Positions 34,843 to 42,989 of a stretch of DNA of 64,000 bases are shown one piece after another; the stretch's first letter is position 1, and the number at the start of each line of letters is the position of its first letter. Position numbers and translations under genes: made by a program. The notes under the pieces were generated by a model. It ran no database searches. It worked only from the letters and a program-made list of their open reading frames with translations, and was not told where the DNA came from. The DNA is from Allopusillimonas lactea (GTDB taxonomy: Bacteria; Pseudomonadota; Gammaproteobacteria; Burkholderiales; Burkholderiaceae_B), in NCBI RefSeq assembly GCF_021653995.1, contig NZ_JAJJOZ010000001.1, positions 310,001 through 374,000 on the forward strand, written 5' to 3'.

Positions 34843-34872
34843 TGGACAAGCCATTGAAAATCATCATATAAT
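34843..34872 (+). promoter_or_regulatory. Candidate promoter for rpmI-rplT operon, with downstream leader hairpin
   Basis: TGGACA (34843-34848) and TATAAT (34867-34872) are separated by 18 bp. The leader downstream contains AAATCCA/TGGATTT (34903-34921, 7-bp stem) before rpmI at 34988. L20 autoregulates this operon through leader RNA in other bacteria, so the hairpin may matter; this was not tested. Confidence 0.5.
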
Positions 34873-34987
34873 CCAAGGCTTTTCCGGCATTATTTCCGGT
34901 AAAAATCCAATAAGTGGATTTCAGGTTTATTGAAGTGCTGCCGAGGCCGGTGGCCACCTGCGTTCACAAATCATCGAGTTTTGCATC

Positions 34988-35185
34988 ATGCCTAAGATGA
35001 AAACCAAGAAAAGCGCCGCAAAGCGCTTTAAGGTTCGCGGTAGCGGGTCGATCAAGCGGGGCCAGGCGTTCAAGCGCCACATCCTCACCAAGAAAACAAC
35101 CAAGAACAAGCGCCAACTGCGCGGTTCTGCCGCGGTGCACGAATCCAACGTCGCCTCGGTCAAGGCCATGATGCCTTTTGCTTGA
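34988..35185 (+). CDS. rpmI: 50S ribosomal protein bL35
   Basis: A 65-residue bL35 of the large ribosomal subunit. It begins MPKMKTKKSAAKRFKVRGSGSIKRGQ and is strongly basic, the family signature. It precedes rplT by 19 bp. In many relatives infC lies directly upstream; here infC is about 9 kb away. Confidence 0.98.
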   Translation: MPKMKTKKSAAKRFKVRGSGSIKRGQAFKRHILTKKTTKNKRQLRGSAAVHESNVASVKAMMPFA

Positions 35186-35204
35186 TTAACGGAGATCACT
35201 CACT

Positions 35205-35564
35205 ATGCCACGCGTAAAACGCGGCGTTACCGCCCGTGCCCGTCACAAGAAAGTCCTCAAAGCAGCGAAAGGCTATCGTGGCCGCCGCGGCAATGTATTC
35301 CGCATTGCCAAGCAGGCCGTCATGCGCGCAGGCCAGTATGCCTACCGCGACCGCCGCAACAAAAAGCGCACCTTCCGTGCGCTGTGGATCACTCGTATCA
35401 ATGCCGCTTGCCGTGAACTGGGCGTAAGCTATAGCCAGTTCATCGCCGGCACCAAGAAGGCGTCGATCGAACTCGATCGCAAGGTTCTGGCCGACATGGC
35501 CGTCAACGACAAGGCTGGCTTCGCAGCCGTGGTTGCCCAGGCCAAGAACGCGCTGGCCTCGTAA
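35205..35564 (+). CDS. rplT: 50S ribosomal protein bL20
   Basis: A 119-residue bL20, required for early 50S assembly. It begins MPRVKRGVTARARHKKVLKAAKGYRGRR and continues with the conserved RDRRNKKRTFRALWITRINAA block. In E. coli L20 represses the rpmI-rplT mRNA; an RBS (GGAG) lies 10 bases before the ATG. Confidence 0.98.
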   Translation: MPRVKRGVTARARHKKVLKAAKGYRGRRGNVFRIAKQAVMRAGQYAYRDRRNKKRTFRALWITRINAACRELGVSYSQFIAGTKKASIELDRKVLADMAVNDKAGFAAVVAQAKNALAS

Positions 35565-35591
35565 TCGGCCTGCACAATCTGTTGTAACACT

Positions 35592-35622
35592 GCAAACGGG
35601 GCCTCTGACGGGCTCCGTTTGC
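35592..35622 (+). promoter_or_regulatory. Hairpin between rplT and pheS
   Basis: GCAAACGGGGCC pairs over 12 bp (one G-T) with GGCTCCGTTTGC around a 7-nt loop, followed by ATTTGG. The weak T-tract suggests a partial terminator or processing site letting pheS be expressed at a different level. No Phe-rich leader is seen, unlike the E. coli pheM attenuator. Confidence 0.55.
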
Positions 35623-35641
35623 ATTTGGACATGCGACATCT

Positions 35642-36664
35642 ATGACATCCTCGGCCGAAGACCTGATACTCCAGGCTCAAGATCTTTTTGCGCAGGCGCA
35701 TGACGCCGCGGCGCTCGAAAACGCCAAGGCCCGCTTCCTGGGCAAGCAGGGCGCGCTGACTGCCCTGCTCAAAGGGTTGGCCAGCCTTGATCCCGAACGC
35801 AAGAAAACGGAAGGCGCACACATCAACCAGGTCAAGCAGCGCATCGAAGCCTTGCTCAACGACCGACGTTCGGCGCTGGCACAGGCCGAGCTCGATAAGC
35901 GCTTGGCTGCCGAAACCATCGATGTCACGCTGCCGGGCCGCGGGCGCGGATTCGGCGGCATCCATCCAGTCATACAAACGTGGCAGCGGGTCGAGGCCAT
36001 TTTCCGTTCCATTGGTTTCGATGTGGCCGACGGTCCCGAAATCGAGAACGACTGGACCAATTTCACAGCGCTCAACAACCCCGAAAACCACCCCGCGCGC
36101 TCCATGCAGGACACCTTCTACGTCGATATGAACGACGCGCAGGGCCTGCCGCTGCTGTTGCGCACGCACACTAGCCCGATGCAGGTGCGCTACGCGCGCA
36201 TGAACAAGCCGCCCATCAAGGTGATCGCACCGGGACGCACCTACCGGGTCGACAGCGATGCCACGCACTCGCCCATGTTCCACCAGGTCGAGGGCCTTTG
36301 GATCGCCGAAGACATCTCTTTCGCCGATCTGAAGGGCGTCTATACCGATTTTCTGCGTGCCTTCTTCGAAACCGACGACCTGAGTGTGCGCTTCCGCCCC
36401 TCGTTCTTCCCGTTCACTGAGCCTTCGGCCGAAATCGACATGATGTTCACATCGGGGCCCAATCAAGGTCGCTGGCTCGAGATTTCCGGCTCGGGGCAGG
36501 TGCACCCCGCCGTCGTGCGCAATTTCGGGCTCGATCCCGAGCGTTATATCGGCTTTGCCTTTGGCTCGGGCCTCGAGCGCCTGACCATGCTGCGCTATGG
36601 TGTGAACGACTTGCGCCAGTTCTTCGAGGGTGATCTGCGCTTCCTGCGCCAGTTCAACCGTTAA
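35642..36664 (+). CDS. pheS: Phenylalanyl-tRNA synthetase alpha subunit
   Basis: A 340-residue class II catalytic subunit. The N-terminal coiled coil binds tRNA. Motif 1 region is HPVIQTWQRVEAIFRSIGFDVADGPEIE. Motif 2 surrounds KVIAPGRTYRVDSDATHSPMFHQVEGLWI, and motif 3 is the GFAFGSGLERLTMLRYGVNDLR region. Together with pheT it forms the alpha2-beta2 enzyme. pheT begins 37 bp later. Confidence 0.98.
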   Translation: MTSSAEDLILQAQDLFAQAHDAAALENAKARFLGKQGALTALLKGLASLDPERKKTEGAHINQVKQRIEALLNDRRSALAQAELDKRLAAETIDVTLPGRGRGFGGIHPVIQTWQRVEAIFRSIGFDVADGPEIENDWTNFTALNNPENHPARSMQDTFYVDMNDAQGLPLLLRTHTSPMQVRYARMNKPPIKVIAPGRTYRVDSDATHSPMFHQVEGLWIAEDISFADLKGVYTDFLRAFFETDDLSVRFRPSFFPFTEPSAEIDMMFTSGPNQGRWLEISGSGQVHPAVVRNFGLDPERYIGFAFGSGLERLTMLRYGVNDLRQFFEGDLRFLRQFNR

Positions 36665-36701
36665 TCCCGATCATCCTGAATTCTTAGTCTACGAGCGGAT
36701 C

Positions 36702-39122
36702 ATGCAATTCCCTGAGTCCTGGCTACGCGCTTTTGTGAACCCCGACATCGATACCGAGGCGTTATCGCATCGCCTGACGATGGCCGGCCTGGAGGTCGAG
36801 GAAACCACGCCCGTTGCGCCGCCGTTTCGCGGCGTTGTCGTGGCGCACATCGTCGAGGTGGCAGCGCACCCCAACGCCGACAAGCTGCGCGTGTGCCAAG
36901 TGGACGACGGCACGGGTTCGCTGCTGCAGATCGTATGCGGCGCGCCTAATGCAGCCGCAGGCATGAAGGTGCCACTGGCCCGCGTGGGTGCTACGCTGCC
37001 GGGCGGCATGAAGATCGGCGTTGCAAAAATGCGCGGCGTAGAATCCTCCGGCATGCTGTGCTCTGCCCGTGAACTGGGCCTGTCGCAAGACCATGCCGGG
37101 TTGCTCGAACTCGATCCTGCACTCGGCATCGGCCAGTCCATCCGTGATGCGTTGGACCTTGACGATACGCTGTTCACGCTCAAGCTCACGCCCAACCGCG
37201 CCGATTGCCTGTCCATCATGGGTGTTGCGCGCGAGGTGGCCGCGCTCACCGGCGCGCCGCTGACGCCTCCCATGTTCGACGCGGTGCCGGTGACGCTTAC
37301 CGATCGCCTCGATGTCAATGTGCATGCGCCCGACCTGTGTGGGCGTTTTGCCGGCCGCATTATCCGCGGCGTGAACGCGCGCGCGCAGACACCCGACTGG
37401 ATGAGGACGCGCCTGGAGCGCGCTGGCCAGCGCTCGGTGTCGGCGCTGGTCGATATTTCCAACTACGTGATGCTCGAGCTGGGCCGTCCCACGCACGTGT
37501 TCGACCTGAACCGCATCAAGCGCAATACGCTCGACGTCCGTTGGGCCAGAGAGGGCGAAGCACTCGAACTGCTCAATGGCCAGACGATCAAGCTCGACAG
37601 CGATGTGGGTGTGATCTGCGCCGATGGCCAGGTTGAAAGCATGGCGGGGATCATGGGCGGTGAAGCCACCGCGGTCACGCTGGACACCACCGACATCTAT
37701 CTCGAAGCGGCTTTTTGGTTTCCCGAGGCCATCATGGGGCGCGCCCGCCGCTACAAGTTCAGCTCCGAAGCCAGCCATCGCTTCGAACGAGGCGTCGACT
37801 TTGCCAGTATCCCCGAACACCTCGAGTTCATCACTCGTCTGCTGGTGGATATCTGTGGCGGCCAGGCCGGCCCTGTAGACGACCAGGTCGTCAACCTGCC
37901 CGAGCGTGCGCCGGTCACTATGCGTCTGGCGCGTTGCCGTAAAGTCCTGGGGCTTGACGTTTCGCGCGAAGAAGTCGAATCCATTTTCACGCGGCTCGAG
38001 CTGCCTTATGTTTTCCGCGACGACAATTTCATCGTTACGCCGCCGTCCTATCGCTTTGATCTCTTCCTCGAGGAAGACCTGATCGAAGAGGTGGCGCGCA
38101 TCTATGGCTTCGAGCGCATTCCCGATGTGCCGCCCACCGCACGTGCCGACATGCTGGTGCAGCCCGAAGCGCTGCGCGGCCCGCATCTGCTGCGCGCGCG
38201 CATGGCTGCGCTCGACTACCAAGAGGTCATCAACTTCGCGTTTGTCGAAGAAGCATGGGAGCGCGACCTGGCCGGCAACACTGATCCGATCAGGCTGCTC
38301 AATCCCATCGCCAGCCAGCTTGCTGTCATGCGATCGAGCCTGCTTGGCGGTCTGGTGGCCAATATTGCCTACAACGCCAACCGCAAACAGAGCCGTGTAC
38401 GGGTGTTCGAACTGGGTCGTGTCTTCCGGCGCGATACGCAGGTGGACGATGGCGATCTGTCCGTCGCGGGTGTGGCGCAGCCCACACGTCTTGCGGGTGC
38501 GGCATGGGGTCCGGCGCTTGATGAACAGTGGGGCCTGCCTACCCGCCAGGTTGACTTTTATGATGTGAAAAAAGATGTCGAGAACCTGCTGGGCGACAGC
38601 GCAGGGCGGCTCCAGTGTGTCGCGGCTGCGCATCCGGCGCTGCATCCAGGCCGCTCGGCCCGCCTCGAGCTCGACGGCACGCTGATTGGATGGCTGGGCG
38701 AGGTGCATCCCCGCTGGGCGCAGCAGCATGATCTGACGCATGCCCCGGTGGTGTTCGAGGTGGATGTGGCGGCAATCTCGCACGGTTCGCTGCCCGCGCC
38801 GGCGCCGCTTTCGCGTCAGCCCATGGTCATCCGCGACCTGGCCGTGTGGGCCAACGCCCAGGTGAGCTACCAGGCATTATTGGATACACTTAAGCAAACT
38901 ATCCAATCTGATGATACGCTTGGGATCGTCAAAGACATTAAACTGTTTGATGTCTGGCGCGACAAGACCGCCGAGGCGGCCGGCGCTGCCGAGAAAAGCA
39001 TGGCACTGCGCTTCTGGCTGCAGGGCCAGGATGCCACCCTGGACGACACAACTGTTGAAAAGTGCGTGGCGCGGCTGCTGGAAGTACTTGTTGCCGCACA
39101 CGGCGTTCGTCAGCGCGCTTGA
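36702..39122 (+). CDS. pheT: Phenylalanyl-tRNA synthetase beta subunit
   Basis: An 806-residue beta subunit. The N-terminal EMAP/OB tRNA-binding domain contains VVVAHIVEVAAHPNADKLRVCQVDDG. The B3/B4 editing domain follows, with B5 near LMTPPSYRFDLFLEEDLIEEVARIYGFERIP-like sequence and a C-terminal ferredoxin-fold anticodon domain (LSRQPMVIRDLAVW). ATG 36702 is chosen over a 24-codon upstream extension overlapping pheS. Length (about 800) is typical. Confidence 0.98.
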   Translation: MQFPESWLRAFVNPDIDTEALSHRLTMAGLEVEETTPVAPPFRGVVVAHIVEVAAHPNADKLRVCQVDDGTGSLLQIVCGAPNAAAGMKVPLARVGATLPGGMKIGVAKMRGVESSGMLCSARELGLSQDHAGLLELDPALGIGQSIRDALDLDDTLFTLKLTPNRADCLSIMGVAREVAALTGAPLTPPMFDAVPVTLTDRLDVNVHAPDLCGRFAGRIIRGVNARAQTPDWMRTRLERAGQRSVSALVDISNYVMLELGRPTHVFDLNRIKRNTLDVRWAREGEALELLNGQTIKLDSDVGVICADGQVESMAGIMGGEATAVTLDTTDIYLEAAFWFPEAIMGRARRYKFSSEASHRFERGVDFASIPEHLEFITRLLVDICGGQAGPVDDQVVNLPERAPVTMRLARCRKVLGLDVSREEVESIFTRLELPYVFRDDNFIVTPPSYRFDLFLEEDLIEEVARIYGFERIPDVPPTARADMLVQPEALRGPHLLRARMAALDYQEVINFAFVEEAWERDLAGNTDPIRLLNPIASQLAVMRSSLLGGLVANIAYNANRKQSRVRVFELGRVFRRDTQVDDGDLSVAGVAQPTRLAGAAWGPALDEQWGLPTRQVDFYDVKKDVENLLGDSAGRLQCVAAAHPALHPGRSARLELDGTLIGWLGEVHPRWAQQHDLTHAPVVFEVDVAAISHGSLPAPAPLSRQPMVIRDLAVWANAQVSYQALLDTLKQTIQSDDTLGIVKDIKLFDVWRDKTAEAAGAAEKSMALRFWLQGQDATLDDTTVEKCVARLLEVLVAAHGVRQRA

Positions 39123-39137
39123 GGAGCACACATACGC

Positions 39138-39458
39138 ATGAAAGCCGACCGTACCCTGACCAAGGCCGAGCTTGCCGAATTGCTGTTCGAGCGCGTAGGC
39201 CTGAACAAGCGTGAGGCCAAGGACATCGTCGATACCTTCTTCGAAGAGATCCGTGATTGCCTGGCGCGTGGTTCCGAAGTGAAGTTGTCCGGTTTCGGCA
39301 ACTTCCAGGTGCGCGACAAGCCGCCACGCCCGGGTCGTAATCCCAAGACGGGCGAGATCATTCCCATAGCCGCGCGCCGTGTGGTGACTTTCCATGCGAG
39401 CCAAAAACTCAAGAGCGCGGTCGAGACCGCTGACAGCAGCGCACCGGCCTCCGAATAA
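39138..39458 (+). CDS. ihfA: Integration host factor subunit alpha
   Basis: A 106-residue HU/IHF-family DNA-bending protein. LTKAELAELLFERVGLNKREAKDIVDTFFEEIRD forms the dimerisation helices. VKLSGFGNFQVRDKPPRPGRNPKTGEIIPI is the DNA-binding arm with the intercalating Pro. Its position just after pheT identifies the alpha subunit. It is followed 18 bp later by a MerR gene. Confidence 0.97.
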   Translation: MKADRTLTKAELAELLFERVGLNKREAKDIVDTFFEEIRDCLARGSEVKLSGFGNFQVRDKPPRPGRNPKTGEIIPIAARRVVTFHASQKLKSAVETADSSAPASE

Positions 39459-39476
39459 CAGGCATAGAATCCGCCC

Positions 39477-39890
39477 ATGAGCACCAGCGAAAAATCCGTC
39501 ATCCTGCCACCCATTCCCGCCAAGCGTTATTTCACAATCGGCGAGGTCAGCGAGTTGTGTTGTGTCAAGCCTCACGTGCTGCGCTACTGGGAACAAGAAT
39601 TCACCCAGCTCAAGCCCGTGAAGCGGCGCGGTAATCGGCGCTACTATCAGCATCACGAGGTGCTGCTTATCCGCCGTATCCGTGATCTGCTGTATGAGCA
39701 GGGCTTCACGATCAGCGGCGCGCGCAACCGCCTGGGCGATGATGAGCCGCGTGATCAAGATGCGGCGGTACGCCTGTCGGGCGCCGAACTGCAGTCGCTT
39801 CGCACCGACCTGATGGCCATCCGGGACATGCTGGGCGCGGCGTTGGACGAACACGCTGCAGGGGCGCCCCCACGCGAACACCTGTTCTGA
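39477..39890 (+). CDS. MerR-family transcriptional regulator
   Basis: A 137-residue MerR-type protein. The winged helix-turn-helix spans residues about 18-85: KRYFTIGEVSELCCVKPHVLRYWEQEFTQLKPVKRRGNRRYYQHHEVLLIRRIRDLL. The C-terminal effector region is short and has no metal-binding Cys cluster, so the signal is unclear. A MerR gene directly after ihfA is a conserved feature of beta- and gammaproteobacteria. Target genes are unknown. Confidence 0.93.
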   Translation: MSTSEKSVILPPIPAKRYFTIGEVSELCCVKPHVLRYWEQEFTQLKPVKRRGNRRYYQHHEVLLIRRIRDLLYEQGFTISGARNRLGDDEPRDQDAAVRLSGAELQSLRTDLMAIRDMLGAALDEHAAGAPPREHLF

Positions 39891-39951
39891 TGTCTTAAAG
39901 CAGCGGGCCAGTCGGCGCCGCTTCTTGCCAATTGGCCAGACTATTTGCTTC

Positions 39952-40746
39952 ATGCCGATTCATTCTTTGCGCGCGCGGGCGCTGGCGGCTTTATGCGAGC
40001 GAAACCCCTCCGCCAAGGCTCAGGCTGCGCAAGCGCTGAGCGACAATCTCGACCCCGGCGCCGCCATTATTTTCGATGCACCCGGAAACATACCCGGGCG
40101 CCCGGACACGCCCGAACTGGTCCGCCCGCAGGATGTTCGTGCCCGCACGCCGGGTTCGATACAAGGCAGGGCGGCACTCATCCATTCTCTTTGCCATATC
40201 GAGTTCAATGCCATCAATCTGGCGCTGGATATCCTGTGGCGCTTCCCAGGCATGCCCGATGCATTCTATGCAGACTGGGCGCGTGTCGCGCGCGAAGAAG
40301 GCCTGCATTTCTCATTGTTGCGCGCCCATCTGCGTACGCTGGGTTACGACTATGGCGACATGCCGGCCCATGACGGCCTGTGGGAGATGGCCGAACGTAC
40401 GAAAGAGGATTTGCTTGCGCGGCTGGCCTTGGTGCCGCGTACGCTTGAGGCGCGCGGGCTGGATGCTTCGCCGGTTGTCAGACGCAAGCTGGCGGATGCG
40501 GGCGATTTGGCCGCGGCGGGCATTATCGACATTATCCTGCGCGATGAAATCGGCCATGTGGCGGCGGGCAATCGCTGGTATCGCCACGTATGCGCAACGC
40601 GCGGGCTGGACCCGTTGGCCGCGTTTCGCGAACTGGCCGCCAGGTATCGCGCGCCCAAGCTGCGGGGGCCTTTCAACCTGCCAGCGCGGCGCGCGGCAGG
40701 CTTCAGTGACGAAGAGTTGGAGGCGCTGTTGAGCGAGGCGGGCTGA
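39952..40746 (+). CDS. DUF455 ferritin-like protein
   Basis: A 264-residue DUF455 protein. The blocks LIHSLCHIEFNAINLALDILWRF, DWARVAREEGLHFSLLRAHL and DIILRDEIGHVAAGNRWY each carry Glu and His residues in the spacing of a di-iron four-helix bundle. The family is related to ferritin-like and MiaE-type proteins, but the reaction is unknown. ATG 39952 is chosen over an upstream TTG. It converges on the anti-sigma gene. Confidence 0.88.
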   Translation: MPIHSLRARALAALCERNPSAKAQAAQALSDNLDPGAAIIFDAPGNIPGRPDTPELVRPQDVRARTPGSIQGRAALIHSLCHIEFNAINLALDILWRFPGMPDAFYADWARVAREEGLHFSLLRAHLRTLGYDYGDMPAHDGLWEMAERTKEDLLARLALVPRTLEARGLDASPVVRRKLADAGDLAAAGIIDIILRDEIGHVAAGNRWYRHVCATRGLDPLAAFRELAARYRAPKLRGPFNLPARRAAGFSDEELEALLSEAG

Positions 40747-40764
40747 ACGCGGAGCCCGTGCGGA

Positions 40765-42330
40765 TCAGTTTGCGGCGCTGCCCGGCGCTGAGCCGGACGC
40801 AGCGGGCGGCCTGCCACCGCCCACGACCGGCTCGGTGCCGGGTGCACCGAAGGTGACGACACGGCCAATGAACAGTACCGGGCCGCTGGGGCTGGCCGTA
40901 GGCGAACCGCCTTGTGGCTCAAGCGTCATTTCAAAGTATTGTTCTTTGCCCAGTTCTCCCATGAGCGCGGCCGGCACAGTGATCGGTCTGTTCGGATCGA
41001 TCAGGCCCAACGAGCGCGGCGCCGACACGGTTTCGTTGTACGTCCAGAGTTGCACGGCGGATTTTGGCGCGACATCGCTGTGTACCTGCGGCGACATCAA
41101 CACATTGCCCTGAGGGTCGAAGGTAACGATCCAGCCGGGTGTCGAACTTTGCCCGGGGGCTTGCAGGATGGCGGCGCGCGTAGGCGCAACTTGTACGACA
41201 TTGATGGGTGGCGGCAGCGGCTCTTTGGGGACGAGCGAAATCGCCAGCGCAAGTGCGGCGAAGACGATAGTGGCGCCGCGCCAGAGCCAGACGCTGTGCA
41301 TCAGACGGCGTTTTTCGGGAGGAGGGAGCGTTGAAGGCGCGGTGATCGGGATAGCGTCGGACGCAGATGCCGGGTTGAGCGGCGGTACACGCGCGGCGGC
41401 TTGTGCCGGCGAAAATGCAGGCGCGGAGGCGGCCGGCCGCGGGGCACCCTCGGTGGCAGGCGATGAATGGGGGGCTTGCGAAATACGCGAGGCGTCTGAA
41501 GGCGTACTCGGAAGGGAAGAGGCACCCATGTGCGCGGCTTGCCCGGACGAGGCGCGGCCTTGTGGCGCCTGCGTGGCGCCAGATGCGCCCACGAATGCGC
41601 TATCGTTGAAATAGGGCTCGCGCGGTGCGCGGCGGTGCGGATTGTGGCCGGGCGAACCGCCTGCGGGGGGGCGGGCCGTCGGGCCAGCCTGCCCGCTGTG
41701 CCCGGGGGCAGGCGTACCGTTGCGCTCGGCGCTTGATTCGCTGCCAGCCGCAGCCATACCCGCCGCACGCAAGGCGCCATCAGATATGGATGCGGCTGAT
41801 GTGGCAGGCGCGTTGGCCGATGGGAGCGAGGCAGCGGCCGTGGATGGGGCCTCTTGTGTGGCGGTTGCTGCAATACCCGGCATGGCCGCGCTTGTGTTGT
41901 TGGGTATTTGGGCCGACGCGATGCCGTTGTGCGCCTGGGCCACGGCAGCCCCGTTGCTCGAATCGGCCATGCCGTTCATGGGGCGTGTAGCGCCATTTGG
42001 CCCAGGAGCTGCCGGTGTGGTGGCGCCGACCATGCCGTTTGCGAGGAACGGTTGAGGCGAATCTGGCTGACGGTACAAACTAGAGGGCGCGGGTGGGGCA
42101 TTGTGCCCCAGGCTAGCCTGTATGCGCTGGAGCAGCAGCGGCGATGGGTCGACCGGTGGCAGCAGATCGGTGAGTTCGAGCAGGTTTTGTTCCCAGTCGA
42201 GTGCCATGGCGACGGCGTCGTCGCGCTCGCCCAGCAACTGATGCGCGCGGGCGAGCTCATGCGACTCGAGCAGGCCGAGCGTGTATTCGGCGATCAGGAT
42301 GTGATGGCTGTTGGGTTTGGCGGCACTCAT
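40765..42330 (-). CDS. Anti-sigma factor (RskA/anti-sigma-K type) with long disordered linker
   Basis: A 521-residue membrane anti-sigma factor. The N-terminal anti-sigma domain (about 1-75: HHILIAEYTLGLLESHELARAHQLLGE) would bind the sigma factor in the cytoplasm. About 270 Ala/Pro/Ser/Gly-rich residues follow. A single helix (about 349-367) leads to a C-terminal RskA-like periplasmic domain (IVTFDPQGNVLMSPQV, ELGKEQYFEMTLEPQGGSPTASPSGPVLFIG). The start overlaps the sigma-factor stop (ATGA), so the two are co-translated. The linker is far longer than in ordinary RskA proteins. Confidence 0.88.
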   Translation of the reverse strand: MSAAKPNSHHILIAEYTLGLLESHELARAHQLLGERDDAVAMALDWEQNLLELTDLLPPVDPSPLLLQRIQASLGHNAPPAPSSLYRQPDSPQPFLANGMVGATTPAAPGPNGATRPMNGMADSSNGAAVAQAHNGIASAQIPNNTSAAMPGIAATATQEAPSTAAASLPSANAPATSAASISDGALRAAGMAAAGSESSAERNGTPAPGHSGQAGPTARPPAGGSPGHNPHRRAPREPYFNDSAFVGASGATQAPQGRASSGQAAHMGASSLPSTPSDASRISQAPHSSPATEGAPRPAASAPAFSPAQAAARVPPLNPASASDAIPITAPSTLPPPEKRRLMHSVWLWRGATIVFAALALAISLVPKEPLPPPINVVQVAPTRAAILQAPGQSSTPGWIVTFDPQGNVLMSPQVHSDVAPKSAVQLWTYNETVSAPRSLGLIDPNRPITVPAALMGELGKEQYFEMTLEPQGGSPTASPSGPVLFIGRVVTFGAPGTEPVVGGGRPPAASGSAPGSAAN

Positions 42331-42854
42331 GCTTGACGCAGCCCCCGCAGTAGACTGAGGCCGACCTGGACGCGCGTTTTGGCCTGGGTGGCGGGAATAC
42401 TGAGCCGCGCACCGATCTGCTCGTACGTATACCCCTTGTAGAACGCCATCATGATTGGTTCGCGCTGGCTGTCGTCGAGGCGGGCCAAGGCGCCCACCAG
42501 CGAGGTGGCGGGCATGTGTGCGCTAGCGACGCGAAGGTCGGGCAGAGCACCGGCTCCGGGCGGCTCGGGACGCCGGGCGGCCTGGCGCAGGCGCCTGAGC
42601 GCACGGTAGCGCAGGATGCTGTACATCCAGGCGCGGCCGGAACCAGCTTGTTCATCGAAGCTGCCGGCATTCTTCCAGATGAGTGTGAAGGTATCGCGCA
42701 AGAGGTCTTCGGCGCTGGCGCGCTGGCCCAGCAGCGAGATACCCAACGCCAGCATACGCGGCGCCTCGTGTTCGTAGAGCCTTTGGAATGCATGTTCGTC
42801 GCCGCGCGCGCAGGCGCGCAGGGCGGCGTCGTAATCGACGGGGGATGCTGCCAT
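42327..42854 (-). CDS. ECF RNA polymerase sigma factor (SigK-like)
   Basis: A 175-residue ECF sigma factor. Region 2 spans about 18-88 (HAFQRLYEHEAPRMLALGISLL, ASAEDLLRDTFTLIWKNAGSFD, RAWMYSILRYRALRRLR). Region 4 is near the C-terminus (LDDSQREPIMMAFYKGYTYEQIGARLSIPATQAKTRVQVGLSLLRGL). It is co-translated with the anti-sigma gene and probably regulates itself. The regulon cannot be predicted from this window. Confidence 0.93.
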   Translation of the reverse strand: MAASPVDYDAALRACARGDEHAFQRLYEHEAPRMLALGISLLGQRASAEDLLRDTFTLIWKNAGSFDEQAGSGRAWMYSILRYRALRRLRQAARRPEPPGAGALPDLRVASAHMPATSLVGALARLDDSQREPIMMAFYKGYTYEQIGARLSIPATQAKTRVQVGLSLLRGLRQA

Positions 42855-42880
42855 GGGTACTCCGGAATCGCCACATTGGG

Positions 42881-42918
42881 CGCGCCCCTTCGATACACAA
42901 GCGCATCGAAGGGGCGCG
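42881..42918. promoter_or_regulatory. Perfect 14-bp inverted repeat upstream of the ECF sigma gene
   Basis: CGCGCCCCTTCGAT pairs perfectly with ATCGAAGGGGCGCG around a 10-nt loop. It lies 26 bases upstream of the sigma start codon and about 70 bases after the Bug gene stop, both on the minus strand. No T-run follows on either strand. It may be a terminator stem for the upstream operon, or a regulatory structure or operator in the sigma-gene leader. Confidence 0.6.
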
Positions 42919-42989
42919 CGATCATCAGATTATTCGTTATTGTATTAGGTGCGGCGCGTGGCGATGGTTCCCGGGTGCAATTGAATGCA

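Noticed and set aside
35565..35641. Possible Phe-codon attenuator for pheST
   Set aside because: No short ORF with Phe codons exists in the spacer; only the hairpin is supported.
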